Shown here in pieces: positions 1-8,398 of a stretch of 64,000 nt of DNA. Within the stretch, counting starts at the first letter, position 1. Each line of letters opens with the position of its first letter. The position numbers were made by a program, and so were the translations under genes. Location: assembly GCA_002436025.1 (NCBI GenBank), contig DIXM01000002.1, positions 310,001 through 374,000 on the forward strand. Direction: 5' to 3'. The notes under the pieces are model-generated. The model did no database searches. It saw only the letters and a program-made list of their open reading frames with translations, and was not told the DNA's origin. The DNA is from a candidate division Hyd24-12 bacterium UBA6080. GTDB lineage: Bacteria; Fermentibacterota; Fermentibacteria; Fermentibacterales; JCC-6.

Positions 1-2
1 CC

Positions 3-686
3 CGCAAGTCCGAAAACCCCTCCATCACACGCGACGTGTCCGGTGAGGGTGTTCAGCAGGCCCTTTTGAAGATCGTTGAGGGGACGGTTGCGGGTGTCCC
101 CCCCCAGGGCGGCAGGAAGCACCCCTACCAGGAGAACATCTACATCGACACCTCCGGGATACTCTTCATCTGCGGAGGGGCTTTCCACGGGCTGGACAAG
201 ATCATCGAATCACGCATCAGCCACGGAGCAATGGGCTTCGGAGCCGACATCAAGGCTGACCGCCAGGAGTCGTGTTCCCTCGAGATCGTGGAAGCCCACG
301 ACCTGGTCCGCTTCGGCATCATTCCCGAACTGGTCGGCAGGCTTCCCGTCGTGGTGACGCTTGAGGATCTTGACGAGGAAGCCCTTGTGAAGGTCCTGAC
401 CGAGCCGAAGAACGCCCTCATGAAGCAGTACTCGTACCTTTTCAGCCTCGAGGGCATCGAACTCGAGATCACCCCCGACGCCATGAAAGCCATCGCTTTT
501 GAGGCCAGGAAGGCAAAAAGCGGTGCCAGGGGGCTTCGATCGATCCTCGAAAGGGTCCTTCTTGAACCAATGTACTCGATCCCCGACGCCAGGGAGAAGT
601 CGGGAACCCTGGTCGTGGACGAGGCTTGCGTCAAGGGCTTGAAGAAACCAAGAATAATGACCCGAAGGGGACGGAAAGCGGTCTGA
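3..686 (+). CDS. clpX: ATP-dependent Clp protease ATP-binding subunit ClpX, C-terminal part
   Basis: The reading frame is open at the window edge, so only the C-terminal ~227 residues are present. ClpX is a AAA+ unfoldase that feeds substrates to ClpP in the cytoplasm. Visible family features are the stretch SITRDVSGEGVQQALLKI, PPQGGRKHP, the sensor-1 region (DTSGILFICGGAF), the arginine-finger region (PELVGRLPVVV) and the sensor-2 helix (SGARGLRSILE). A methionine-like start at 36 lies inside the conserved AAA+ core and is not a real start. The zinc-binding domain and Walker A lie upstream of the window. engB starts 2 bases after the stop, so the two are probably cotranscribed. Confidence 0.97.
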   Translation, partial: RKSENPSITRDVSGEGVQQALLKIVEGTVAGVPPQGGRKHPYQENIYIDTSGILFICGGAFHGLDKIIESRISHGAMGFGADIKADRQESCSLEIVEAHDLVRFGIIPELVGRLPVVVTLEDLDEEALVKVLTEPKNALMKQYSYLFSLEGIELEITPDAMKAIAFEARKAKSGARGLRSILERVLLEPMYSIPDAREKSGTLVVDEACVKGLKKPRIMTRRGRKAV

Positions 687-687
687 A

Positions 688-1257
688 TTGCCGGGACTTG
701 CACTCAGCTTTCTCCGGAGCTGCCCTGGAGGTGTGGGCCTTCCGGACGACGGCAGACCCGAAGTGGCCTTCACGGGCCGCTCCAACGTCGGGAAGTCGTC
801 GCTCATAAACTGTCTGGCGGGGGGCGTCGCGGTGGCACGCACCAGCTCGTCCCCGGGGTGCACACGGTTCATCAACATTTACGAAAGCAATTTCGGCTAC
901 TACGTCGCCGACCTTCCCGGTTACGGCTACGCCAGGGCACCCGGAGCCGAAAGGTCCCGATGGCTTTCCTGGATGGAGGACTACCTCGGAAAAAGGCGTC
1001 CCTTGAGGGGCTCGGTCCTTCTTGTGGACTCAAGGCATCCGGAGATGGAAAGCGATGTTCGGATGGCCGGGTTCCTTAGGGGTTGCGGCAAACCCTACAT
1101 TGTCGCGCTGACCAAGAGCGACAAGCTGGGGGCATCAAAACTCGTGGAGGCCAGGAAAAAAGCCGAGGAGCTTGGCCCCGTGATCCCCGTTTCATCGGTT
1201 CGCGGTTCGGGGATCAAAGAGCTGCTTCGCTGGCTCGTGCAGGTAACGGTGGATTAG
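688..1257 (+). CDS. engB: Ribosome biogenesis GTP-binding protein EngB/YsxC
   Basis: This is a 189-residue TrmE-Era-EngA-EngB-type GTPase of normal family length, thought to act in large ribosomal subunit assembly. The G1 loop GRSNVGKSS, G3 DLPGYGYA, G4 TKSDK and G5 SSVRG are all present in order. The start is a TTG two bases after the clpX stop. No better ATG exists before G1, and the N-terminal length fits the family. clpX-engB adjacency is common in bacteria, which supports the call. purA follows 8 bases downstream, so this is one transcription unit. Confidence 0.95.
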   Translation: MPGLALSFLRSCPGGVGLPDDGRPEVAFTGRSNVGKSSLINCLAGGVAVARTSSSPGCTRFINIYESNFGYYVADLPGYGYARAPGAERSRWLSWMEDYLGKRRPLRGSVLLVDSRHPEMESDVRMAGFLRGCGKPYIVALTKSDKLGASKLVEARKKAEELGPVIPVSSVRGSGIKELLRWLVQVTVD

Positions 1258-1265
1258 GGGGAGAA

Positions 1266-2540
1266 ATGCCTGTAACGATCATTGTGGGACTTCAGTGGGG
1301 AGACGAGGGCAAGGGCAAGATGGTTGATCACCTGGCCCTCGACGCCTCGGCGGTGGCCAGGTTTTCCGGGGGGGCCAACGCGGGGCATACGGTCGAGACC
1401 CCCATGGGAAGGTTCGCGCTGCATTTGCTGCCTTCGGGGGTTCTAAGGCAGGGAGTCGCCGGGATGATCGGGTCCGGTTGCGTTGTTGATCCCCTTGCCC
1501 TTCTCCGGGAGATCACCGATCTGGAGATGTCGGGCATCACGGTTGCGGACAGGCTTCTTGTGAGTGGAAAGGTGCATCTTGTACATCCCGCGGCCCGGGT
1601 GTCCGAGACCTTCTCCGAAACCGGCGTTGACCGCAGGATAGGTACCACCGGTCGGGGGATCGGACCCACATACGTTGAGAAGTTCCGCCGCAGGGGCATC
1701 AGGCTGGAAGACATCTCGCTGCCCGCTTCGTTCTCCGCCAGGTGCCGCGAGAAGGCGGATCAGTGCGCGCAGGAGTACGGACTCGACAACTCGGCACGCG
1801 AAGCCCTCCTGAAGGACACCGAAGCATTCATCGAAGCGTCGCTTTCCATGGCGCGGTACGTTGGGGATGTTTCGTACACCATATCGCGGATACTCGAGGA
1901 GAACGGCACAGTGATAGCCGAAGGGGCCCAGGGCACGCTGCTCGACCCCGATCACGGAACTTACCCCTACGTCACATGCGGCCAGTGCGTAAGTGGAGCC
2001 GCCTGCACCAGCCTCGGGTTCGGCCCGAACCGGGTCGGAGAGGTCGTGGGGATCCTTAAAGCCTACTCCACGCGTGTCGGGGAAGGCCCCTTTCCCACTG
2101 AACAGGCCAACGAAACGGGCGAGAGGATACGGAAGGCCGGGAACGAGTACGGCACGACCACCGGTCGCCCCAGGAGGTGCGGCTGGGCCGACGGCGTTCT
2201 GGCCCGGTACGCGACCCGTTTGAACGGTTGCGACTGGATAACCATGACCCTCCTCGACGTTCTGTCGGGCTTTGAAGAGCTTAAGGTCTGCACCAGGTAC
2301 GAACTCGACCCCGAGCAGGACCTGGCCCTTTTCGAGACCGGGGTCAGGCTCGGTGCCCACATTCCCGTCTACGACACCCTGCCGGGCTGGAAGGAGGACA
2401 TCCGCGGCGAGACCCGCTGGGATGCCCTTCCCGAAAACGCCAAACGATACGTGGAAACCCTGGAAAGGCTTGCCGGAGCGCCCATCAGAGCCATTTCGAC
2501 CGGACCCGACCGTGACCACCTGATCCGGCGGGACACCTGA
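1266..2540 (+). CDS. purA: Adenylosuccinate synthetase
   Basis: This 424-residue enzyme makes adenylosuccinate from IMP, aspartate and GTP, the first AMP-specific step of purine synthesis. The P-loop-like GDEGKGK (residues 12-18), GGANAGHT (35-42; most homologues have GGNNAGHT), GTTGRGIGPTY, STRVGEGPFPTE, the TTTGRPRRCGW segment and STGPDRD are all visible. The frame is open upstream to 1083, but that part is the engB coding region in another frame. The ATG at 1266, after GGGGGAGAA, gives the normal N-terminus. The loop usually written GTTKRGIGP has G in place of K here. Confidence 0.97.
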   Translation: MPVTIIVGLQWGDEGKGKMVDHLALDASAVARFSGGANAGHTVETPMGRFALHLLPSGVLRQGVAGMIGSGCVVDPLALLREITDLEMSGITVADRLLVSGKVHLVHPAARVSETFSETGVDRRIGTTGRGIGPTYVEKFRRRGIRLEDISLPASFSARCREKADQCAQEYGLDNSAREALLKDTEAFIEASLSMARYVGDVSYTISRILEENGTVIAEGAQGTLLDPDHGTYPYVTCGQCVSGAACTSLGFGPNRVGEVVGILKAYSTRVGEGPFPTEQANETGERIRKAGNEYGTTTGRPRRCGWADGVLARYATRLNGCDWITMTLLDVLSGFEELKVCTRYELDPEQDLALFETGVRLGAHIPVYDTLPGWKEDIRGETRWDALPENAKRYVETLERLAGAPIRAISTGPDRDHLIRRDT

Positions 2541-2542
2541 GG

Positions 2543-3919
2543 GTGAACCGTTCCCAGTGGCCCGGGCTGCTCTTCGACACCCACTGTCATCTTCATTTCG
2601 ACGATTTTCGCCGTGACCTTGGAACGGTTGTCGACAGGGCGTTCGATGCGGGTGTCCGCGGGATCCTTGTCCCCTCGGTGGACCTTGAGTCAAGCGTCCG
2701 GTCAAGTTCCATAGCACACGACTTCGGTCTTTGGTCAGCCGCGGGTTTTCACCCGAACCATCTCGAGGGAGCATCCGAAGGGGCCTTCAAAAAGGTGACC
2801 GGGCTCTCCCTGCTTCCGCAGGCGGCCGCCGTTGGTGAGACGGGACTCGATTTTTACAGGGACAGGTTTCCCCGTGATGTTCAGACCCAGTGGTTCCAGA
2901 AACACATCGATCTTTCCAAAAACCTCGCACTTCCGCTTGTTGTCCACTCAAGGGGAGCGGAAGGGGCGGTTCTGGACATTCTGCCTGCGGACCCGGGTTT
3001 CCCCGTCATCCTTCACAGCTGGTGCGGTTCGGCCGAGGTTACTTCAAGGGCCGTGAAAAGGGGCTTTTATTTCGGTGTAACGGGAGCGGTGACTTACCGG
3101 AAAAGCGGGATGGCCGTGAACCTCGGGCTCATACCAAGGGAGATGGTCCTCGCCGAGACCGACGCTCCCTTCCTTCCACCCGTGCCCCATCGGGGCGGCA
3201 GGAACGAGCCCGCCCTCACCACTCTTACAGCTGCACGGATCGCCCGGGAGTGGAACCTCTCCCTGAGCGAGGCCCTCGAAATCCTGTGGGACAATTCGCT
3301 TCGCGCATTCCGCCTTGCTGCCGGAAGCCGGAGGACCCATCTTGTGTACCCCATGGGCGGGAAGCTCTACGTGAACATCACGGGAATGTGCAATGCGTCG
3401 TGCGGGTTCTGCATAAGGAACCGTCAGGACGGCCTTGGGGGTTACAGCCTGAGGCATCGGAGCGAGCCTTCAAGGGAGGCGGTGCTCTGCGCCCTGTCTG
3501 TCACCGACCCTTCGGGTTACGATGAGGTTGTTTTCTGCGGATACGGCGAACCAACCATGAGGCCCGACCTTCTGTGCGAAGCGGCGGAATGTGTACGGTC
3601 CGCCGGGGGGAAAACCCGCCTGAACACAAATGGGCTCTGCCCTGGTCACATGACCCTTTCGGAAACCGAAGCCATGCTGGGCCGCTTTGACAGGGTCAGC
3701 ATAAGCCTGAACGCCTCTGGCGCAGCCGAGTACTCGCGGATATGCCCCGGCGCCTCCCCCTGCGGATGGGAGAACGTGATGGGGTTCATCAGACTGGTGA
3801 AAAGGCTCGCGATACCCGCCGTTCTTACCGCCGTTGAGGGTTCCGGGGCGGACATACCCAAAGTAAGGGCACTGGCGGAGAGGCTGGAACTGCCCATCAT
3901 TATCAGGGAGGCGCAGTGA
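2543..3919 (+). CDS. TatD-family metal hydrolase fused to a TatD-linked radical SAM domain
   Basis: This is a 458-residue two-domain protein. The N-terminal half is a TatD-type DNase/hydrolase: DTHCHLHF near residue 12, GETGLDFYRD near 98, VVHSRGAE, and LAETDAPFLPP near 206. The C-terminal half is a radical SAM domain with the cluster motif C283-x3-C287-x2-C290 (ITGMCNASCGFC) and a glycine-rich CGYGEPTMRP stretch. A radical SAM protein linked to TatD is a known family, seen as a neighbour or as a fusion. Its substrate is not known to me. The GTG start follows the purA stop by 2 bases, and the 3' end overlaps rsmA by 4 bases (GTGA). Confidence 0.9.
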   Translation: MNRSQWPGLLFDTHCHLHFDDFRRDLGTVVDRAFDAGVRGILVPSVDLESSVRSSSIAHDFGLWSAAGFHPNHLEGASEGAFKKVTGLSLLPQAAAVGETGLDFYRDRFPRDVQTQWFQKHIDLSKNLALPLVVHSRGAEGAVLDILPADPGFPVILHSWCGSAEVTSRAVKRGFYFGVTGAVTYRKSGMAVNLGLIPREMVLAETDAPFLPPVPHRGGRNEPALTTLTAARIAREWNLSLSEALEILWDNSLRAFRLAAGSRRTHLVYPMGGKLYVNITGMCNASCGFCIRNRQDGLGGYSLRHRSEPSREAVLCALSVTDPSGYDEVVFCGYGEPTMRPDLLCEAAECVRSAGGKTRLNTNGLCPGHMTLSETEAMLGRFDRVSISLNASGAAEYSRICPGASPCGWENVMGFIRLVKRLAIPAVLTAVEGSGADIPKVRALAERLELPIIIREAQ

Positions 3920-4731
3920 ACACCGCTGCCACACGCGATGCCCTGAACGCGCTTGGCATCGTCCCCGACAAGGGGCTGGGGCAGAATTTTCTGGTAAACC
4001 CACTGCTGGCTCAGCGGATAGCCGCATCACTGGGTGTTCCCGACGGGCCGGTCCTTGAGATAGGCCCGGGTCTTGGAGCCCTTACCGAAGCCCTCATGGC
4101 AAGGGGCCTTTCAGTGACCGCGCTGGAGATATCACAGGCCATGAGCCTGAGGCTCAGGGAACTCATGCCCGGGCTCAGCGTGGTTCAGCTCGACTTTTTG
4201 AAGGCGGTCCCTGAGGAGTTGCCGGGCCATCCCTTTGCCGCCGTCGCCTCAAACCTCCCCTACAGCATATCCACACCGGCGGTGATAAGGCTTTGCGAGC
4301 CCGGTTTCCAGTCCGTTTCCCGTGCGGTACTGATGCTTCAGAGGGAGGTCGCGGTGAGGCTCGAGTGCACGACAGGGGGCAGGGAGTACGGACGGCTCGC
4401 CCTGGCGGTCTGGCCCCACTACAGCGTGTCGATACTGTTCGAGGCCGGCCCCTGGGAGTTCTTTCCCCGTCCCGAGGTGGAATCCACGGTGGTTCTTCTG
4501 GAGCGAAAAACCTGCCCTCCCCTCCCGCCAGGGCTTTACCCGAGGTTCGTTGAGATCGTGAAGGCCGCCTTTTCATCCCGGAGGAAGAAGATCGTGAACA
4601 ATCTGACGAGGGTCTATGGAAAGGACAGGGCGTTGGCTATACTTGGCAGCGTCGGGGTCAGCCCCGACCTTCGGGCGGAAAGGGTGCCACCCGAGAGCTT
4701 CGCCGCAATGGCCGAGGAGGTGGGTCCGTGA
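3916..4731 (+). CDS. rsmA: 16S rRNA dimethyladenosine transferase RsmA/KsgA
   Basis: This 271-residue SAM-dependent enzyme dimethylates two adjacent adenosines in the 3' hairpin of 16S rRNA. The N-terminal KGLGQNFLV, motif I VLEIGPGLGALTE, and the catalytic NLPYSISTP (an N-L-P-Y motif IV) are all present. The C-terminal helical domain has the usual FSSRRKKIVNNL segment. The GTG start overlaps the preceding stop by 4 bases. The gene end overlaps the next GTG by 4 bases, which suggests translational coupling. Confidence 0.96.
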   Translation: MNTAATRDALNALGIVPDKGLGQNFLVNPLLAQRIAASLGVPDGPVLEIGPGLGALTEALMARGLSVTALEISQAMSLRLRELMPGLSVVQLDFLKAVPEELPGHPFAAVASNLPYSISTPAVIRLCEPGFQSVSRAVLMLQREVAVRLECTTGGREYGRLALAVWPHYSVSILFEAGPWEFFPRPEVESTVVLLERKTCPPLPPGLYPRFVEIVKAAFSSRRKKIVNNLTRVYGKDRALAILGSVGVSPDLRAERVPPESFAAMAEEVGP

Positions 4732-6533
4732 AAAGAAGCCTTCCCGTCATACTGCTTTTCGCAGGTTTTCTTGCGGCATGGGACGCCAACTACAACCTTG
4801 GCCTGGAACAGGGAAGACTTGAGACGATCCTTTCCAACTCCCTCACCTTTTCCCAGGAGCTGTCACGCCACCTTAGCCTCAACGGGGCCACCTCGTTCCA
4901 GGGGCTTCGCAACTGGGGTCAGGGAAGGTTTTCTGATTCGCGAAGCGGCAGGGGCTGGCTGAGCTGGAGACCCAGGGGCGGAATGGAGCTCTCCACATCC
5001 ATCACCAGGTCGATCGTTATTGACAAAACACATGGTGTGGCCCTTCGTGACGAGGTTGGGGACAATGCCATCGGGGCCCTCAGGTATGCCCCTTCGGACT
5101 GGCTTGCACTGACCATGCAGTCCGGCCTTCACACGGAAGACAAGTGGAACGTGACCCACGACACGCTCTCAACCAATGACGGAACCCTCTACGACATGAG
5201 CGCCACGGTAAACCGCAGATTGTTCCGTGTTGTCAGTACCAACCTGAGCGTGACCGAATCCAGAGCCTTCGGCAACGTGTCCGATACCGGGCGCGACAAC
5301 ATCTCCGCCAGGGTGGGCTACAACTTCCCCGATTCGTGGAACGGCGGGAGCTTCAACGCCGAGATAGGCGCCAACAGGAATTTCCTGAAGCACTATGAGG
5401 AAGACTACAGGAAAAAAGGCGACGAATGGAACCATTCCGAAAGTCTTGTCCTGCCTGAGCTTATCCCGGGCATCTTCATGGAGATGAGCGCAAACTGGAA
5501 CTACGACACCACACTGTACACAGGGCTTGACCCCGACTCCACGCAGGACGGAGACCCCAGGGACGTGCTGAGCAACGGAAGGCGGATCGGCTGCACGATG
5601 GTGTGGGAGATGATGGATGACCTCGACCTCGACATCAGCGTTTCGCGTGCCCTTGAGGACGAGGATAAAAAGCGCCAGATCACCGGCGTACCGAACCTTT
5701 TTGATGTCACCCAGAACACCGATGACCGTCTTCTCTCCTTCAGGCTCGTGTACACGCCCGGCTCGAGCAATGTCACTTTCCACAGGGTCGTGAACCTCTT
5801 CAGGAAGGATACCGAAGGCGTCTGGGAAGACAGTTTCGGAAATACCTACCAGGATGACACCGACAGCGACGAGCTCCGTGAGCTTCTGGGCATCACCGCC
5901 AGGATTCCCGTTAACGACTGGTTCACATTGAAGGGGGAGATGCAGGGCCAGCGTCGTGAGACCATCTTCCTCATGTCCGCGATGTCCGGCCAGAGCAGCC
6001 GCAGTTCAACATACAGCATTCGCCCCGGATACGAGTGCAACGTGGGAAGCGGCTGGAGGGTCGACCATGCCGTGAAGCTCAGCGCGGACTACACGACATA
6101 CTTCTTCCCCGATTACGCCAGCGGGGGCAACCGTTTCGGCCGCAGGCTCGATTCGTTCTTCACCTTCGACAGGGTGAGCAGTGACAGCACTGTTCTCGGT
6201 GTAAGACACACCTTTACATTCAAGGATCTGGGACTCTACGAGAACAGGCTTTTCTCCCGGACCAACGAATCCGTGAACTCTCGGCTCACACTCAATCTGG
6301 GGTTCCACGTGTCGGCAAACGTGGGGATAACCCCCAGCTACGGCTGGGAATACGTGTGGAGCAACCGCCTCGACCAGAGCATAAGCACCGACGAGCACAT
6401 CCATCACGTGGGTATAAGAAGCGTGATAACGATCCTCGGGGGGGTGCTGTCCACAAACATCACCCGGACGTTCCGAATGTCCGGTGATCCGAGCTACTGG
6501 CATGCAAGCATGAACTTCAACTACCTGCTATAG
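4728..6533 (+). CDS. Outer membrane beta-barrel-like protein, function unknown
   Basis: The 601-residue protein starts with a signal peptide (MKRSLPVILLFAGFLAAWDA). The rest is rich in alternating aromatic/polar stretches with tyrosine, tryptophan and asparagine and ends in an aromatic-containing strand (SMNFNYLL), as expected of an outer membrane barrel. I see no enzyme motif. Parts such as SARVGYNFPDSW and LRLTLNLGFHV-like strands suggest a large barrel. It is translationally coupled to rsmA (4-base overlap) and is followed 10 bases later by a lipoprotein, so the pair may form an envelope unit. The family is not recognised. Confidence 0.75.
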   Translation: MKRSLPVILLFAGFLAAWDANYNLGLEQGRLETILSNSLTFSQELSRHLSLNGATSFQGLRNWGQGRFSDSRSGRGWLSWRPRGGMELSTSITRSIVIDKTHGVALRDEVGDNAIGALRYAPSDWLALTMQSGLHTEDKWNVTHDTLSTNDGTLYDMSATVNRRLFRVVSTNLSVTESRAFGNVSDTGRDNISARVGYNFPDSWNGGSFNAEIGANRNFLKHYEEDYRKKGDEWNHSESLVLPELIPGIFMEMSANWNYDTTLYTGLDPDSTQDGDPRDVLSNGRRIGCTMVWEMMDDLDLDISVSRALEDEDKKRQITGVPNLFDVTQNTDDRLLSFRLVYTPGSSNVTFHRVVNLFRKDTEGVWEDSFGNTYQDDTDSDELRELLGITARIPVNDWFTLKGEMQGQRRETIFLMSAMSGQSSRSSTYSIRPGYECNVGSGWRVDHAVKLSADYTTYFFPDYASGGNRFGRRLDSFFTFDRVSSDSTVLGVRHTFTFKDLGLYENRLFSRTNESVNSRLTLNLGFHVSANVGITPSYGWEYVWSNRLDQSISTDEHIHHVGIRSVITILGGVLSTNITRTFRMSGDPSYWHASMNFNYLL

Positions 6534-6543
6534 GGGGCATGAG

Positions 6544-7155
6544 ATGAAAACCATTCCTCTGCTTGGCCTTGTGATGCTTGTGTCCTGCAGCGTCTTCGAG
6601 CCAAGGGATCCGGAAGACCCCGATCCCGACCCGCCCGTGGTGTGGCAGACCCCCACTCAACCCTCGATAGTCATCATCAACCTTCAGAACTCTCTCAGCG
6701 GTCTCTCGGTGGGATACTACACCTCATGCTTTCACGATGACTTCCTGTTCACCGCCGACCCGCTGGATGTTTCGGACCCTGCTTTCCAGAGCCTTGATTT
6801 TTCGGACTGGACGAAAGATGTCGAGACCCAGACCGTATCCTCCATCATCTACCAGGCCCAGGCGTCGGGTGCCCCGTCGGACAGCCTTTCTCTGGCATAC
6901 TTCACAACCGATACCGAGCACCCGGACCCGTCCGTCCCCTACGACAGCGTGACCATCTACCGCAATTACTACATCGTGGCTGCGGGAACCCTGGGCAGCG
7001 GCTGGGAACGGGCCGCCATGGGAAGCGCGTGGATAACCCTGGTCGCCGACGAGTTCGGACTGTGGAGCATCAGGGACTGGGACGACATCAGGGTGCCTTA
7101 CTACACCGGCGATCACTATACCTGGGGCGTCGCAAAGGCCCTTTACCGAAGGTGA
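6544..7155 (+). CDS. Predicted lipoprotein, function unknown
   Basis: The 203-residue protein has a lipoprotein signal, MKTIPLLGLVMLVSCS, with the lipid-modified cysteine at residue 15, followed by an acidic/proline-rich linker (DPEDPDPDPP). The mature part is tyrosine- and tryptophan-rich and resembles the small alpha+beta fold of NTF2-like or DUF4878-like secreted domains, but I cannot confirm this. The ATG follows a GGGGG stretch. The gene lies directly behind the barrel gene, and its last 4 bases overlap the next GTG. Confidence 0.75.
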   Translation: MKTIPLLGLVMLVSCSVFEPRDPEDPDPDPPVVWQTPTQPSIVIINLQNSLSGLSVGYYTSCFHDDFLFTADPLDVSDPAFQSLDFSDWTKDVETQTVSSIIYQAQASGAPSDSLSLAYFTTDTEHPDPSVPYDSVTIYRNYYIVAAGTLGSGWERAAMGSAWITLVADEFGLWSIRDWDDIRVPYYTGDHYTWGVAKALYRR

Positions 7156-7676
7156 TAACCACCGACTCGGTGCTTCTGGCCCACGAGGCAGCATCGGCGT
7201 GCAGGGGAGGCCTCGCCTTCGATCTCGGAACGGGCGCGGGCGAGGTTCCAAGGCTCGTATCGGAACTGAACGGATCAATGGTCTGGATCGGGCTCGACAC
7301 CTGTCCGGACTCCCTTCGACTTTCGCGCGATGCCGTTCTGCCTGTGCTGGCAGGGGTCGGGCAGGTGCCTGCACTTTTTCCGGGGAGGATAGCGGACCTT
7401 GTTACGGCGAATCCACCCTACCTGGTAAGCGGGTCCGGAAGGCCCTGCCCCGACCCATTGAGAGAGGGCGCAAGGCGGGGCGGCCCTCTTCTGCTCTACA
7501 TGTTCGTCTTTGCCGCCGCTCACCTTCTGAAACCCGGCGGGGTGTTCCTGCTTACGTTCCGCTGGGGCGCCGCGCGCGATGTTGAGACCGCTGTCAGGGC
7601 CTCGGGCATCAGATTGAGCCGTATCGTGCGCCACGGGAGGACCGGCCTTCTGACCGGGTTGGGAAGGCCGGCATGA
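7152..7676 (+). CDS. Class I SAM-dependent N-methyltransferase (NPPY type)
   Basis: The 174-residue protein has SAM motif I (FDLGTGAGEVPR, residues ~19-30) and the catalytic NPPY motif (ANPPYLV, ~residue 80). NPPY is typical of enzymes that methylate an amide or exocyclic amine, such as PrmC and TrmN6. It is short: the N-terminal helical domain of PrmC is absent, which makes a TrmN6/YfiC-like tRNA adenine methyltransferase more likely. The GTG at 7152 overlaps the lipoprotein stop by 4 bases. The frame is open back to 7029, but that would run through the upstream gene. The substrate is inferred only. Confidence 0.8.
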   Translation: MITTDSVLLAHEAASACRGGLAFDLGTGAGEVPRLVSELNGSMVWIGLDTCPDSLRLSRDAVLPVLAGVGQVPALFPGRIADLVTANPPYLVSGSGRPCPDPLREGARRGGPLLLYMFVFAAAHLLKPGGVFLLTFRWGAARDVETAVRASGIRLSRIVRHGRTGLLTGLGRPA

Positions 7677-8398
7677 ACCCGCCCTGCTACGATCTTCACA
7701 CCCACGTCGTTCCAGGTGTTGATGACGGGCCTGTCACGCCCGGGGAAGCGCTCAGGATCATTGAAAAAATGCGGAATGCCATGCCGAAAGGCTCGGTTGT
7801 TGCCGCCACTTCGCACTTCTCGACGAACATGGCCTATCTTGCAGCCATGTCCCGGGCCGACAGATCGTGTCGGTTCGCCGAAAAGGCTTCGGACGAATCA
7901 CTTTGCGTCATTCCTGCGGGCGAGCTCCTTCTTGGGATCAGGAAATCCGGCGTGCACGAGCTGATCTCGTACCCCGGAACCCACACGGTCCTTGTGGAGT
8001 TCACCCATGGGCTTTTCTGGTTCAGCGTTCTTCGCCGTATCGTCAGGCTCCTCAAATGCGGCTACAGACCACTTCTGGCTCACGCCGAGCGCTACAAGTG
8101 GGCTACCGCGAACAGGCTCAGGCTTCTGGCGGGGATGGGCGCGGGTGTGAGCATGAGCATGCGTTCACTTGCGATCCCCAGATACGTTGAAAACGCGGAG
8201 TGGATAATCAGCTCCGGCATGTGCCACATGGTTACAAGCGATTGTCACAACATTCGCGACATGGTTCTCGGAGACTACGCCCGCGAAACCGTTGAAAGGC
8301 TTTGCCCCGGTGGCTGGAGGACGCTGGCTGAAGAGAACCCCCGGATACTTCTCGAGGACGGTCAGCTTCCGCCTCTGGGAGGGGCGGGACGTGGCTGA
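7673..8398 (+). CDS. CpsB/CapC-like PHP-fold phosphatase homologue
   Basis: The 241-residue protein starts with DLHTHVVPGVDDGPVTPGEA, the signature of the Mn-dependent CpsB/Wzb-type tyrosine phosphatases that regulate capsule synthesis. Other family positions are recognisable: AAGELL-type central strand (PAGELLLGI), LAHAERY (usually AHPERY) and TSDCHN (usually SDAHN). The usual TPH after the first strand is TSH here (AATSHF). The metal ligands are therefore mostly kept, but several framing residues differ, and activity is not certain. It overlaps the methyltransferase by 4 bases and rmlD by 8, within a run of envelope-sugar genes. Confidence 0.78.
   Translation: MNPPCYDLHTHVVPGVDDGPVTPGEALRIIEKMRNAMPKGSVVAATSHFSTNMAYLAAMSRADRSCRFAEKASDESLCVIPAGELLLGIRKSGVHELISYPGTHTVLVEFTHGLFWFSVLRRIVRLLKCGYRPLLAHAERYKWATANRLRLLAGMGAGVSMSMRSLAIPRYVENAEWIISSGMCHMVTSDCHNIRDMVLGDYARETVERLCPGGWRTLAEENPRILLEDGQLPPLGGAGRG

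Noticed and set aside
1083..1265. N-terminal extension of purA
   Set aside because: The stretch lies in engB in another frame and is not protein-like; the ATG at 1266 gives the family N-terminus.
1443..2774. 443-codon open frame on the - strand opposite purA
   Set aside because: Antisense shadow of a well-defined gene; low-complexity glycine/arginine/proline composition and no start signal. Long antisense frames are expected at this GC content.
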